DNA of 18,539 nt from Gemmatimonadales bacterium UBA4718 (GCA_002404375.1 DHJO01000128.1:15930-34468), one strand, 5' to 3'. Positions 1-7,297 are shown, counted from the first letter of the stretch. Made by a program: numbers and translations. Notes: generated by a model not told the origin, from the sequence alone.

Positions 1-276
1 CAGACCTACGACTTCAACCGCTACTTCCGTCCCGATCGGAACCCGGTCCGGATTCGCGTGCTGCGGAAAGAGCGGATCAGGGTACCCGCCGGTTCCTTCG
101 ACGCAATCGTCATTCAGCCCGTGATCAAGACGAAGGGAATCTTTTCGGAGAACGGTCACGCCGAGATCTGGCTCTCGGACGACGATCGGCACATCATGCT
201 TCAGCTCAAGTCGAAGCTCTCCTTCGGCTCGCTGAACCTTTATCTCAAGTCCTACTTCCCATCGCCGAGCCTGTAG
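1..276 (+). CDS. DUF3108-like protein, C-terminal part (5' truncated)
   Basis: The frame is open from the first base, so the gene starts outside the window and only about 91 C-terminal residues are visible. The pattern is an arginine-rich strand, then IRVPAGSFDAIVIQP, then a G-x-F segment and AEIWLSDDDRHIMLQLKSK, then a closing strand. That is how I recognise the DUF3108 family, a beta-rich, usually secreted or periplasmic protein of unknown function. An internal CTG at 58 is not a likely start because family-like sequence (YDFNRYFRPDRNPVRI) precedes it. The signal peptide, if any, is outside the window. It is followed by 227 bases without a canonical start codon and then by the deoxyhypusine-synthase-like gene on the same strand. 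Family assignment is from recall of the motif; function is unknown. Confidence 0.65.
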   Translation, partial: QTYDFNRYFRPDRNPVRIRVLRKERIRVPAGSFDAIVIQPVIKTKGIFSENGHAEIWLSDDDRHIMLQLKSKLSFGSLNLYLKSYFPSPSL

Positions 277-362
277 ACGGTAACCGCGGCTCCCGTTCGC
301 GCCCCACGTCTTCGAAGCGAGGGGCAGCGGGAGCAAAATCGGGGAGCCCGACTTCCAGGACC

Positions 363-503
363 ATCGCGGAGGCCGATCTCTCGAAGGTCCGCACCGTTCC
401 CATCGAGCGGCGCCCGAACAAAGTTGCCGCGGCCGAGTTCGCGTCTCCCCCCGGCAAGGATCGAAGCTTCTCCGCGTTTCTCAAATCACTTCCCGACGTC
501 CTG
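363..503 (+). other. Probable N-terminal coding extension of the DHS-like gene, no canonical start
   Basis: In frame with the gene starting at GTG 504, this stretch translates without a stop and reads IAEADLSKVRTVPIERRPNK, then an AEFASPPG segment and FSAFLKSLPDVLVARDF. About three quarters of its codons end in G or C, like the flanking genes. The pattern VRTVP-x3-R-x-x-K-V followed by an F-x-x-F-L-x-x-L-P segment matches my memory of the N-terminus of this family. No ATG, GTG or TTG occurs in any plus-strand frame between 277 and 423, so translation must begin at a rare codon (for example ATC 363), or the assembly has an error here, or the extension is not translated. The upstream part of the frame (279-362) is Ser/Arg/Gly-rich and less gene-like. 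Confidence 0.5.
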
Positions 504-1307
504 GTGGCGCGCGATTTCCACCGCGTCGTCGACGCGGTTGCGTCAGCAAGAAACAATGATCGAGCGGTTGTCGTCATGCTCGGCGGCCACATCGTCAAAA
601 CAGGATTGGCGCCACTCCTCATCGATCTTATGAATCGGGGAGTGATCACTCATCTGGCGATGAACGGATCCGCCGCGATCCACGACTACGAGATCGCCCG
701 CTTTGGGGCCACTTCCGAAGATGTCGCGCGTGGCCTGGTGGACGGGACGTTTGGAATGGCGGAAGAGACTGGGCGCGGAATGAACGAAGCCTTCATCGCC
801 GGCATGAAGAACGATTGGGGGATGGGTGAAGCTCTCGCGCGCGCTCTCGAGAAGTTGCCCCTATCGAACGCGGACCTGTCGGTGATGCTCTCGGCGCACC
901 GGCTTGGAATTCCGTGCACCGTTCACGCCGCGCTGGGCGCCGAGATCATTCATCAGCACCCGGCGACGAGTGGTGCCGCGATCGGCGACACCAGTCACCG
1001 CGATTTCCGCAGGCTCGCCGCGTCGCTACCCGCGTTGCACGACGGCGGCGTTGTGCTGAATCTGGGGAGCGCGGTGATAATGCCGGAGGTTTTTCTGAAA
1101 GCCCTGACGATTGCGCGCAATCTCAACGACGGTAAGCCGACCGCGTTCACGACGTGCGATCTCGACATGCAACGACACTACCGTCCGCGCGTAAACGTCG
1201 TCCAGCGTCCGACTCAGGGGAGTGGCAAGGGGTACGAGATAACCGGCCACCATGAGATCATGGTCCCGTTGCTCGTCTGGGGGGTAGTCGAGGCGTTGGA
1301 GAGCTGA
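504..1307 (+). CDS. Conserved protein resembling deoxyhypusine synthase, function unknown
   Basis: The frame gives 267 residues from GTG 504. Striking blocks are VVVMLGGHIVKTGLAPLLID (about 24-43), a THLAMNGSAAIHDYEIA block, GATSEDVARGLVDGTFGMAEETG, GAEIIHQHPATSGAAIGDTS, VVLNLGSAVIMPEVFLKALT and GYEITGHHEIMVPLL near the C-terminus. I recall this pattern in an uncharacterised bacterial family related to the NAD-binding deoxyhypusine synthase fold. I do not see the GARPDEAVSWGK-type segment with the catalytic lysine of true deoxyhypusine synthase, so that activity should not be assumed. GTG 504 is probably not the real start: the same frame stays open upstream and encodes a family-like N-terminus from about 363 (see next entry). 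The gene ends 24 bases from the convergent small membrane protein gene. Confidence 0.8.
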   Translation: MARDFHRVVDAVASARNNDRAVVVMLGGHIVKTGLAPLLIDLMNRGVITHLAMNGSAAIHDYEIARFGATSEDVARGLVDGTFGMAEETGRGMNEAFIAGMKNDWGMGEALARALEKLPLSNADLSVMLSAHRLGIPCTVHAALGAEIIHQHPATSGAAIGDTSHRDFRRLAASLPALHDGGVVLNLGSAVIMPEVFLKALTIARNLNDGKPTAFTTCDLDMQRHYRPRVNVVQRPTQGSGKGYEITGHHEIMVPLLVWGVVEALES

Positions 1308-1331
1308 GGAATTGCAGTTCGCTGACCCAGC

Positions 1332-1565
1332 CTAGTATCGCGTGAGCCTCGTGCCCGCAAATTTCTCTCTAAGTCGGGCAGCCGTCCCCGGCGAGAGAAT
1401 GCGAATCCCGAAGTACAGCAGCCCGCCGACAATGAGTACCTTAAGCGCGAGCGCTACCAGCCAGAAAGTCAGGCCAATAATGCCGCCGAATAGATTGAAC
1501 ACCATGCTTACGGCAAAGAGGCCCAGCATGGCAAACAGGCCGATCATAAAGATGGCGCGTAACAT
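1332..1565 (-). CDS. Small two-helix membrane protein, unknown function
   Basis: This encodes 77 residues: a short N-terminus, a hydrophobic helix (about 4-29, MLRAIFMIGLFAMLGLFAVS onward), a Gly-rich turn, a second hydrophobic helix (about 33-54), and a basic tail ending GTAARLREKFAGTRLTRY that is probably cytoplasmic. I chose the ATG at 1565 because GGAG lies six bases upstream; the frame also has a start ten residues earlier (1595) that places charged residues before the helix and has no such ribosome site. I do not recognise the family. It runs divergently from the thiO-like gene, with about 70 bases between the starts holding a perfect AGTGA-N6-TCACT palindrome. Coding is likely from composition and the SD; function is unknown. 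Confidence 0.7.
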   Translation of the reverse strand: MLRAIFMIGLFAMLGLFAVSMVFNLFGGIIGLTFWLVALALKVLIVGGLLYFGIRILSPGTAARLREKFAGTRLTRY

Positions 1566-1580
1566 GACGTTCTCCGAAAC

Positions 1581-1596
1581 AGTGACAGTTATCACT
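1581..1596. promoter_or_regulatory. Candidate palindromic operator AGTGA-N6-TCACT
   Basis: A perfect inverted repeat with 5-bp arms and a 6-bp spacer sits between the divergent starts of the small membrane protein (1565, minus) and the thiO-like gene (1638, plus). The GTGA-N6-TCAC core is the half-site geometry known for CRP/FNR-family regulators. No clear -35/-10 pair was found beside it. A 5-bp-arm palindrome can occur by chance, so the regulatory role is inference. Confidence 0.3.
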
Positions 1597-1637
1597 ACGC
1601 TACACCGTGGCTGGCAGTTTCAGAAGGGGCATGTAAG

Positions 1638-2702
1638 CTGAGCACCGAGGTTATCGTCGTCGGCGGGGGGTTGATCGGACTCGCCGCCGCGATCGCTGTG
1701 GCCGAGCGTGGAGTATCGGTCACGCTGATTGGTGAAAGCAGACCCGGCGAGGCTTCTCCCGCTGCCGCGGGCATGTTGGCGCCATCCGTCGAGCGAGCCG
1801 TCGGTCCGGCTCACGATTTTGGGATAGCCGCCCGCGATCGCTACCCGTCCTACATCGAGTTTCTCGCCGAGCAAACCGGCATTCGCGTGCCGCTCAACCG
1901 GCTCGGAATCCTTCAGGTCGCGCTCAGCGGGAAGGGCGTCAAAGGGCTGCAAAAGACGGCGGCGCCAACCGCGCGCTGGCTCGATGCGAAAGAGCTGAGG
2001 GAGCTGGAGCCGTCGCTCGCCCACGCCGTGGGCGCCATGTTCAACCCGGATGACGGCGCCGTCGACAACACACTGCTTCTCTCCGCGCTCTGGAAGATCG
2101 TCTCGACGAACGCGCGCATCGAGACGCTGAGCGACGCAGTCACCGAGGTCCAGCCCCGCGAATCGTCCGCGACGGTCCGGACAAAATCGGGCGCGTCGCA
2201 CAGCGCCCGTCACGTCGTTCTCGCCGCCGGAGCCTGGGTCGGCCGAATTTCCGGAGCCAGACTAGCCGGCGCGGTCGAGCCCTCCCGTGGCCAGCTTGTC
2301 TCCTATTCGACTTCTCCGCTCAGCCACGTTGCGTACGGGCCGCGAGGCTACGTGGTCCCTCGCAGTGATTCGACGATTGGAGGGAGCACGATGGAGAACG
2401 TCGGCTTCGACGCAACTACGACGAGCGAAGGCGTGGAGAAAGTTCGATCTGCGTCGGAAGAGATCTGCCCGAGCCTTTCGCGGAGCAAGGAAACCCGCTC
2501 CTGGGCCGGGTTGCGTCCCGTGACCCCCGATATGCTGCCTATCCTCGGTCCCGATCCGGAGCATCGATCGCTCATCTACGCCTGCGGTCACTCGCGAAAT
2601 GGCGTGCTCATGGCCCCCCTAACGGGGGATTTAATCGCCGATCTCGTGACAGGAACACCACTTAGCCTCGACTTGTCACAATTTCGCCCCGACCGTTTTT
2701 GA
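1638..2702 (+). CDS. thiO: FAD-dependent glycine oxidase-like protein (ThiO family)
   Basis: This is a DAO-family flavoprotein. ThiO oxidises glycine to an imine used in thiazole (thiamine) synthesis. From CTG 1638 it reads STEVIVVGGGLIGLAAAIAV, a beta-alpha-beta FAD fold with GxGxxG at about 9-14. GEASPAAAGMLAP (about 40) is a ThiO hallmark, and the C-terminus has SWAGLRPVTPDMLPILGP and CGHSRNGVLMAPLTGDLIADL, the second FAD-contact region. Length (354 residues) fits the family. The only canonical start, TTG 1671, would fall inside the GGGLIG dinucleotide motif and destroy it. CTG 1638 is preceded by AAGGGG eight bases away, so a CTG start is my best call. No other thiamine gene is present; it lies 50 bases upstream of lipA and may be co-transcribed. 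A related amino-acid oxidase is the alternative. Confidence 0.8.
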   Translation: MSTEVIVVGGGLIGLAAAIAVAERGVSVTLIGESRPGEASPAAAGMLAPSVERAVGPAHDFGIAARDRYPSYIEFLAEQTGIRVPLNRLGILQVALSGKGVKGLQKTAAPTARWLDAKELRELEPSLAHAVGAMFNPDDGAVDNTLLLSALWKIVSTNARIETLSDAVTEVQPRESSATVRTKSGASHSARHVVLAAGAWVGRISGARLAGAVEPSRGQLVSYSTSPLSHVAYGPRGYVVPRSDSTIGGSTMENVGFDATTTSEGVEKVRSASEEICPSLSRSKETRSWAGLRPVTPDMLPILGPDPEHRSLIYACGHSRNGVLMAPLTGDLIADLVTGTPLSLDLSQFRPDRF

Positions 2703-2752
2703 TGTAGATTGCCTAAGCTCGACGGACTTTCTCCTCCCGCCGGCTGCAAACG

Positions 2753-3661
2753 ATGCCAGATACTCTTTATCAGATCATGGGGCGACACCGCGCGGAACCG
2801 CTCCCGGAGCGGAAGCCGTCGTGGCTCAAGGTGAGAGCACCCGGAGGCCCCAACTACATGCGGCTCAAGCACTTGATGCGTGAGCTCGACTTGCATTCGG
2901 TGTGCGAGGAAGCGCATTGCCCGAACGTCGGCGAGTGCTGGGAGCACGGCACGGCCACCTTCATGATTCTGGGTGATGTCTGCACCAGAAACTGCGCCTA
3001 CTGCGCCGTCGCCCACGGACGTCCTCCCAAGTACGACATCGCCGAACCGCATCGCGTAGCCAAAGCAATCGCTGAGATGGGACTGCAGCACGCCGTGATA
3101 ACGTCGGTCGATCGCGATGATCTGCCCGACTTTGGCGCCTGGGTCTTCGCCGAGACGATCCGGCAGATTCACGAGAGAATTCCGGGCTGTTCCGTTGAAG
3201 TTCTCGTCCCCGATTTCCAGGGCAACGAAGACAGTATCCGTACCGTGCTCGAAGCCGGCCCGGAGATCTACAATCACAACACCGAGACCGTGCCGCGCCT
3301 CTACAAGAAGGCAAGGCCGGGCGGACGCTATCCTAGAGTCATGGAGATCTTCCGCTACGCCACGCAAATCGCGCCGGACATTCCCACCAAGACCGGAATG
3401 ATACTTGGCATGGGAGAAACCATTGAGGAAGTGATTACGGTAATGCGCGACCTGCGCGAAGTCGACGTCGACATTCTCACCCTCGGACAGTACCTCCGTC
3501 CCTCTGACGCGCACATCGCCCTCGACCGCTATTACACTCCTCAGGAATTCAAAAGGCTGTACGAGATCGGCATGGAAATGGGTTTTCGTCACGTCGAATC
3601 AGGTCCACTCGTTCGCTCCAGCTATCACGCGTGGGAGCAGGTACAGGCGGCAGGCGTATGA
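2753..3661 (+). CDS. lipA: Lipoyl synthase LipA (radical SAM)
   Basis: LipA inserts two sulfur atoms into protein-bound octanoyl chains to make lipoyl groups. The 302-residue protein has the auxiliary 4Fe-4S cluster motif C51-x4-C56-x5-C62 (CEEAHCPNVGEC), the radical-SAM motif C77-x3-C81-x2-C84 (CTRNCAYC), TSVDRDDLPDFGA, EVLVPDFQG, the NHNTETVPRLY block, TKTGMILGMGE, LTLGQYLRPS and the C-terminal RSSYHA whose serine ligates the auxiliary cluster. All diagnostic parts are present and length is normal. ATG 2753 has no good SD; an in-frame ATG eight codons later (2777) is an alternative. Its stop overlaps the pdhA start (ATGA), so it is translationally tied to the E1 alpha gene. Its product would act on the E2 subunit encoded three genes downstream, together with LipB. 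Confidence 0.97.
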   Translation: MPDTLYQIMGRHRAEPLPERKPSWLKVRAPGGPNYMRLKHLMRELDLHSVCEEAHCPNVGECWEHGTATFMILGDVCTRNCAYCAVAHGRPPKYDIAEPHRVAKAIAEMGLQHAVITSVDRDDLPDFGAWVFAETIRQIHERIPGCSVEVLVPDFQGNEDSIRTVLEAGPEIYNHNTETVPRLYKKARPGGRYPRVMEIFRYATQIAPDIPTKTGMILGMGETIEEVITVMRDLREVDVDILTLGQYLRPSDAHIALDRYYTPQEFKRLYEIGMEMGFRHVESGPLVRSSYHAWEQVQAAGV

Positions 3662-4731
3662 GCACTGACGCGAAGCGCGCACCCGCCCAAAAGCGGTCGG
3701 ACAAAGGCATCCCCGGCAACAACGGCGCTGATGCCACGCCACAAAACGATCTCGCGGGAACGACACCGGAGGTCCGGCGCGAGCTGTTGCGCTCGATGCT
3801 CCTCCAGCGACGGTTCGAGGAGCGATGCGCCGAAGCCTACGCGCTCGGAAAAATTGGAGGATTCTGTCACCTCTATATCGGACAGGAGGCGATCTCCACA
3901 GGCGTGATGTCCATGATCCGCCCCGACGATTACGTGATCACCGCGTATCGCGATCACGGACAGGCGCTCGCTCGCGGAGTGAGCCCGCGCGCAGTCATGG
4001 CGGAGCTGTTCGGCCGCGAGACTGGATGCTCGGGGGGCAAGGGCGGCTCCATGCACATCTTCGATGCCAAGACGAACTTTCTCGGTGGGCACGGAATCGT
4101 TGGTGGACACGTTCCGATCGCCGCCGGTGTCGGCTTCGGCATCAAGTACCGGCGTGGAAACCAGGTGTGTGTCTGCTTCTTCGGCGAGGCCGCGGTAAAC
4201 ATCGGCGCCTTTCACGAAGCACTGAATCTCGCTTCGTTGTGGGAGCTGCCTGTGGTCTTCATCATCGAGAACAACCGCTACGGCATGGGGACGGCGATCT
4301 CTCGCTCGACCGCAAACGAGGACGTGCTCATTCGCGCCAAGGGCTATCGGATGGAAGGCGAATCGGTGGACGGGCAAGACGTCTTCGTGGTACGAGAGTG
4401 CATGGCGCGCGCGGTAGAGAGGGCACGAAAGGAGAAGCGGCCAACGCTGATCGAGATGAAAACCTACCGCTTCATGGGCCACTCGATGTCCGACGCTGCG
4501 AGTGGCACTTACCGCACGAAGGACGAGCTGGAAGAGAACATGAAGCGCGATCCGATTCTTGTCCTGCACAACAAGATGTTCGAGTCGGGCGAGCTCACCG
4601 AAGGTGAGATGCACAAGATCGACGACGAAGCGAAGGCGATCGCCCAGGACGCGTGGGATTTTGCGGACGCGAGTCCCGAGCCGCCGCTGGAGAAGTTGTA
4701 CACCGACGTCTACGCGGACACGAGCTCCTGA
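3658..4731 (+). CDS. pdhA: Pyruvate dehydrogenase E1 component, alpha subunit
   Basis: With the beta subunit this ThDP enzyme decarboxylates pyruvate and passes the acetyl group to E2 lipoyl. The 357-residue protein begins with a disordered basic stretch of about 35 residues, then RRFEERCAEAYALGKIGGFC, HLYIGQEA, AYRDHGQALARG, GGKGGSMHIF and an ENNRYGMGT block (NN at 205-206). The phosphorylation-loop-like YRFMGHSMSDAASGTYRTKDE region is also present. The expected GDG...NN ThDP motif reads FFGEAAVNIG (176-183): Glu stands for the usual Mg-binding Asp and Ala for the following Gly. ATG 3658 overlaps the lipA stop by four bases; an in-frame upstream GTG (3631) would give nine extra non-conserved residues. 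The branched-chain 2-oxoacid enzyme is an alternative, but the cluster favours pyruvate. Confidence 0.92.
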   Translation: MSTDAKRAPAQKRSDKGIPGNNGADATPQNDLAGTTPEVRRELLRSMLLQRRFEERCAEAYALGKIGGFCHLYIGQEAISTGVMSMIRPDDYVITAYRDHGQALARGVSPRAVMAELFGRETGCSGGKGGSMHIFDAKTNFLGGHGIVGGHVPIAAGVGFGIKYRRGNQVCVCFFGEAAVNIGAFHEALNLASLWELPVVFIIENNRYGMGTAISRSTANEDVLIRAKGYRMEGESVDGQDVFVVRECMARAVERARKEKRPTLIEMKTYRFMGHSMSDAASGTYRTKDELEENMKRDPILVLHNKMFESGELTEGEMHKIDDEAKAIAQDAWDFADASPEPPLEKLYTDVYADTSS

Positions 4732-5711
4732 TGGCAGTCGTCACCTACCGGGATGCACTGACGCAGGCGCTCCGCGAAGAGCTGCAGCGGGACGATCGCG
4801 TCTTCCTCATGGGAGAGGAAGTCGCCCAATACAATGGTGCGTACAAGGTCTCCAAGGGATTGCTCGACGAGTTCGGCCCAATGCGCATAGTCGATACTCC
4901 GATCACCGAGCTCGGGTTCGCCGGCGTCGGCGTGGGAGCTGCGATGCTCGGACTCCGGCCGATCGTAGAATTCATGACCTGGAATTTCGCGCTGCTGGCG
5001 ATCGATGAAGTGGTGAACGCCGCCGCGAAAATGCTCTACATGTCGGGTGGACAGTACAAGATGCCGATGGTATTCCGCGGCCCCAACGGTTCCGCACTCC
5101 AGCTTTCCGCGCAGCACTCTCAGGCCTGGGAGAGCTGGTACGCGCACATCCCCGGACTCAAGGTCTGCACGCCGGGAACTCCGGCGGATGCCAAAGGACT
5201 TCTCAAGTCCGCCATTCGGGACGACAACCCGGTGGTTTTTCTCGAAGGCGAAATGCTGTACAACACCAAGGGCGAAGTGCCCGACGGCGACCACATCGTT
5301 CCTATCGGAGTCGCGGAGCTGAAGCGCGAAGGCGACCACTGCTCCGTCATCACTCACGGAAAAATGGTTCTCGTCGCCATGAAAGTCGCCGATGATCTCG
5401 CCAAGGAAGGAATCAACATCGATGTCGTCGATCTCCGGACCGTTCGCCCGATCGATGTCGAAACGATCGCGCGCTCAGTGCAGAAAACCAATCGAGCAGT
5501 CGTCCTGGAAGAAGGATGGGAGATCTGTGGCATGGGCTCGCAAGTCGTCGACTTCATCCAGCGCGAATGCTTCGACGATCTGGACGCTCCCGTGCTGCGC
5601 GTCCATCAGGAAGACGTGCCCATGCCGTACGCGAAGAACCTCGAGCGAGCCGCCAAGCCGGACGCAGGCAAGGCTATCGCAGCAATAAGAAAAGTCATGT
5701 ACCTCGACTAA
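4731..5711 (+). CDS. pdhB: Pyruvate dehydrogenase E1 component, beta subunit
   Basis: This 326-residue transketolase-like subunit completes the E1 heterotetramer. Visible family features are VTYRDALTQALREEL at the start, FLMGEEVAQYNGAYKVSKGL with Glu in the ThDP-binding MGEEV (27-31), IVDTPITELGFAGVGVGAAM (Glu60), FMTWNFALLAIDEVVNAAAK, RGPNG followed by SAQHSQAWESWYAHIPGLKV with the conserved His129, VVFLEGEMLY, and the transketolase C-terminal domain with VVDLRTVRPID and VVLEEGW. Length is typical. The ATG shares its A with the pdhA stop (TGATG), which implies translational coupling; the frame is open further upstream only as a shadow of pdhA. The stop is six bases before pdhC. Confidence 0.95.
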   Translation: MAVVTYRDALTQALREELQRDDRVFLMGEEVAQYNGAYKVSKGLLDEFGPMRIVDTPITELGFAGVGVGAAMLGLRPIVEFMTWNFALLAIDEVVNAAAKMLYMSGGQYKMPMVFRGPNGSALQLSAQHSQAWESWYAHIPGLKVCTPGTPADAKGLLKSAIRDDNPVVFLEGEMLYNTKGEVPDGDHIVPIGVAELKREGDHCSVITHGKMVLVAMKVADDLAKEGINIDVVDLRTVRPIDVETIARSVQKTNRAVVLEEGWEICGMGSQVVDFIQRECFDDLDAPVLRVHQEDVPMPYAKNLERAAKPDAGKAIAAIRKVMYLD

Positions 5712-5717
5712 CCACCT

Positions 5718-7073
5718 ATGGCAACCAAAGTGGTGATGGAGGCGCTCTCTCCGACGATGGAGGAGGGGCGTCTCGTCAAATGGAACAAGAACGAAGGCGA
5801 CGCCGTGAAAAACGGTGACGTGCTTGCCGAGGTCGAGACCGACAAGGCCGTTATGGAGCTCGTGGCTCGCGGCGACGGCGTGCTGCGCAAGCGTCTGGCG
5901 AATGAAGGAGATTCATCTCCGGTCGGAACTCTGCTGGCGGTGATCGCCGCTCCGGACGAGAACATCGATTCGATCGTCGGATCCGCGACGCCCGCTGCTG
6001 CAGCCGCGGCAAAGCCGGCCGAGTCGCCGGCCCCACAACCACCCGCACAGTCGCAAGGCGAAGCTGCAACTCCTCCGCCGCAAAAAGTGGCAGCCAGTCA
6101 GGGCGCCGCGCCGCCGAGTGCGCCGCAGCGTCCCGCGCCACCTCGGCCATCAGGAGCCCCAACCGCTCCACGAGGGAATGGAGCTTCGCGTTCGGGCGCG
6201 CCTCCAGCAGCAGGCGGACGTCAGCGCTCTTCGCCACTCGCTCGGCGGATCGCAACCGAGAGGGGAGTGCAGCTCGGTGCAATCCAGGGCACTGGACCAG
6301 GCGGGCGCATCGTCAAGCGCGACATCGAAAATGCGAAGGCGACGGGCGGTGCTGGACGGTCCGCTGCCGCAGACCGGCTCGCGACCGAAGGCGACTTCAA
6401 GGACATTCCGCTCACTCAGATCCGAAAGACCATCGCGCGCCGGCTTGCCGAGTCGAACGGCCCTGTTCCGACTTTCTTTCTCACAGCCGAGTTCGACACC
6501 ACACGAGCGGCGGAGTTGCGCGCGCAGCTCGCCGAGATGGGCGATCAGTACAAGGTGTCCTTCAACGACATCGTGATCAAAGCGGTAGCTCTCGCCTTGG
6601 CGGAGCATCCGGAGGTCAACGCGCACTGGCTCAACGACAAGATCCGCCATTTCAACCGCATCCATGTGGCGATGGCGGTAGCCGTCGAAGACGGTCTCAT
6701 CACGCCGGTCTTGTTCGACGCCGATCGCCTCTCGCTTTGGGAGATTTCCGAGAAGGCTCGGGATCTCGCCAAAAGAGCGCGTGACCGCAAGCTGATGCCC
6801 GAGGAATACACCGGCGCCACCTTCACGGTATCCAACCTCGGCATGTTCGGCATCGACCAGTTCACGGCGATCATCAATCCGCCCGAAGCGGGCATTCTCG
6901 CCATCGGCGGTGTCGAGGAGAAACCAGTCGTCGTGAACGGCGCGTTGGAGGTTCGCCAGCGCATGCGTGTCACGATGAGCTGCGATCACCGGGCAGTCGA
7001 CGGGGCGACAGGAGCGAAATTCCTCCAGACGGTCAGGCAGTACATGGAAAATCCGCTCAGTCTCATCATCTGA
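5718..7073 (+). CDS. pdhC: Dihydrolipoamide acetyltransferase, E2 of pyruvate dehydrogenase
   Basis: E2 forms the core of the complex and moves acetyl from lipoyl to CoA. The 451-residue protein has one lipoyl domain (about 1-80; MEALSPTMEEGRLVKWNKNE, modified lysine K43 in ETDKAVME) and an Ala/Pro/Gly-rich flexible linker (about 90-170). A peripheral-subunit-binding domain follows (about 172-210; SPLARRIATERGVQLGAIQG, TGPGGRIVKRDI), which docks E1 or E3. The C-terminal acyltransferase domain ends with the DHRAVDG active-site motif (423-429, catalytic His424). TFTVSNLGMFGIDQFTAIIN is also diagnostic. There is no clear SD before ATG 5718, six bases after pdhB. K43 is the presumed target of LipB and LipA from this cluster. 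After it comes the inverted-repeat spacer and lpd. Confidence 0.96.
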   Translation: MATKVVMEALSPTMEEGRLVKWNKNEGDAVKNGDVLAEVETDKAVMELVARGDGVLRKRLANEGDSSPVGTLLAVIAAPDENIDSIVGSATPAAAAAAKPAESPAPQPPAQSQGEAATPPPQKVAASQGAAPPSAPQRPAPPRPSGAPTAPRGNGASRSGAPPAAGGRQRSSPLARRIATERGVQLGAIQGTGPGGRIVKRDIENAKATGGAGRSAAADRLATEGDFKDIPLTQIRKTIARRLAESNGPVPTFFLTAEFDTTRAAELRAQLAEMGDQYKVSFNDIVIKAVALALAEHPEVNAHWLNDKIRHFNRIHVAMAVAVEDGLITPVLFDADRLSLWEISEKARDLAKRARDRKLMPEEYTGATFTVSNLGMFGIDQFTAIINPPEAGILAIGGVEEKPVVVNGALEVRQRMRVTMSCDHRAVDGATGAKFLQTVRQYMENPLSLII

Positions 7074-7102
7074 TCGGCGTTGGTTGGCCTGCCGGAAGCC
7101 GA

Positions 7103-7297
7103 AAACTGCACACTACTCTGCTGCCCGCATCCCGCTGACCGCTGTTTCGCTACGCACTTTACTACGCCGGGACCGGACCAGGTCGGTCAAAGGCGAGCAA
7201 ACTCTGTTTCTTTCCCTCAATCCGATCTGTCTCCCGGTTTGTCGCGGGCAGCCAGTAGCGAACAGCGGCAAGCGGGCAGCAGCGTAGTTTGCCGTTG
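7103..7297. repeat. Long imperfect inverted repeat between pdhC and lpd (MITE-like or structured RNA)
   Basis: The 294-base gap between pdhC and lpd holds two arms, about 7103-7153 and 7256-7297, that are reverse complements over some 40 positions with a few mismatches and one 7-base gap. Shared blocks are CTGCTGCCCGC/GCGGGCAGCAG and CCGCTGTTTCGCTAC/GTAGCGAACAGCGG. Each arm is built from degenerate 7-8-base units of the CCCGCTG type. About 100 bases lie between the arms. No protein is recognisable in either strand, and I see no convincing promoter or target-site duplication. It could be a small non-autonomous mobile element, a cruciform or processing hairpin tuning E3 relative to E1/E2, or a genome-wide intergenic repeat. 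Confidence 0.6.

Noticed and set aside
245..649. 134-residue minus-strand open frame
   Set aside because: It is antisense to the DHS-like gene and its upstream extension. The plus-strand frame has recognisable conserved blocks, and the minus-strand product is Arg/Ser/Ala-rich with no motif.
2673..2710. Possible promoter (TTGTCA ... TAGATT) between thiO and lipA
   Set aside because: The spacing is about 26 bases, and the alternative -10 boxes at 17-19 bases are poor matches.
2588..3592. 334-residue minus-strand open frame
   Set aside because: It is the antisense shadow of lipA, whose cluster-binding motifs are unmistakable on the plus strand.
3625..4614. 329-residue minus-strand open frame
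   Set aside because: Antisense to pdhA; long shadow frames are expected at this GC content.
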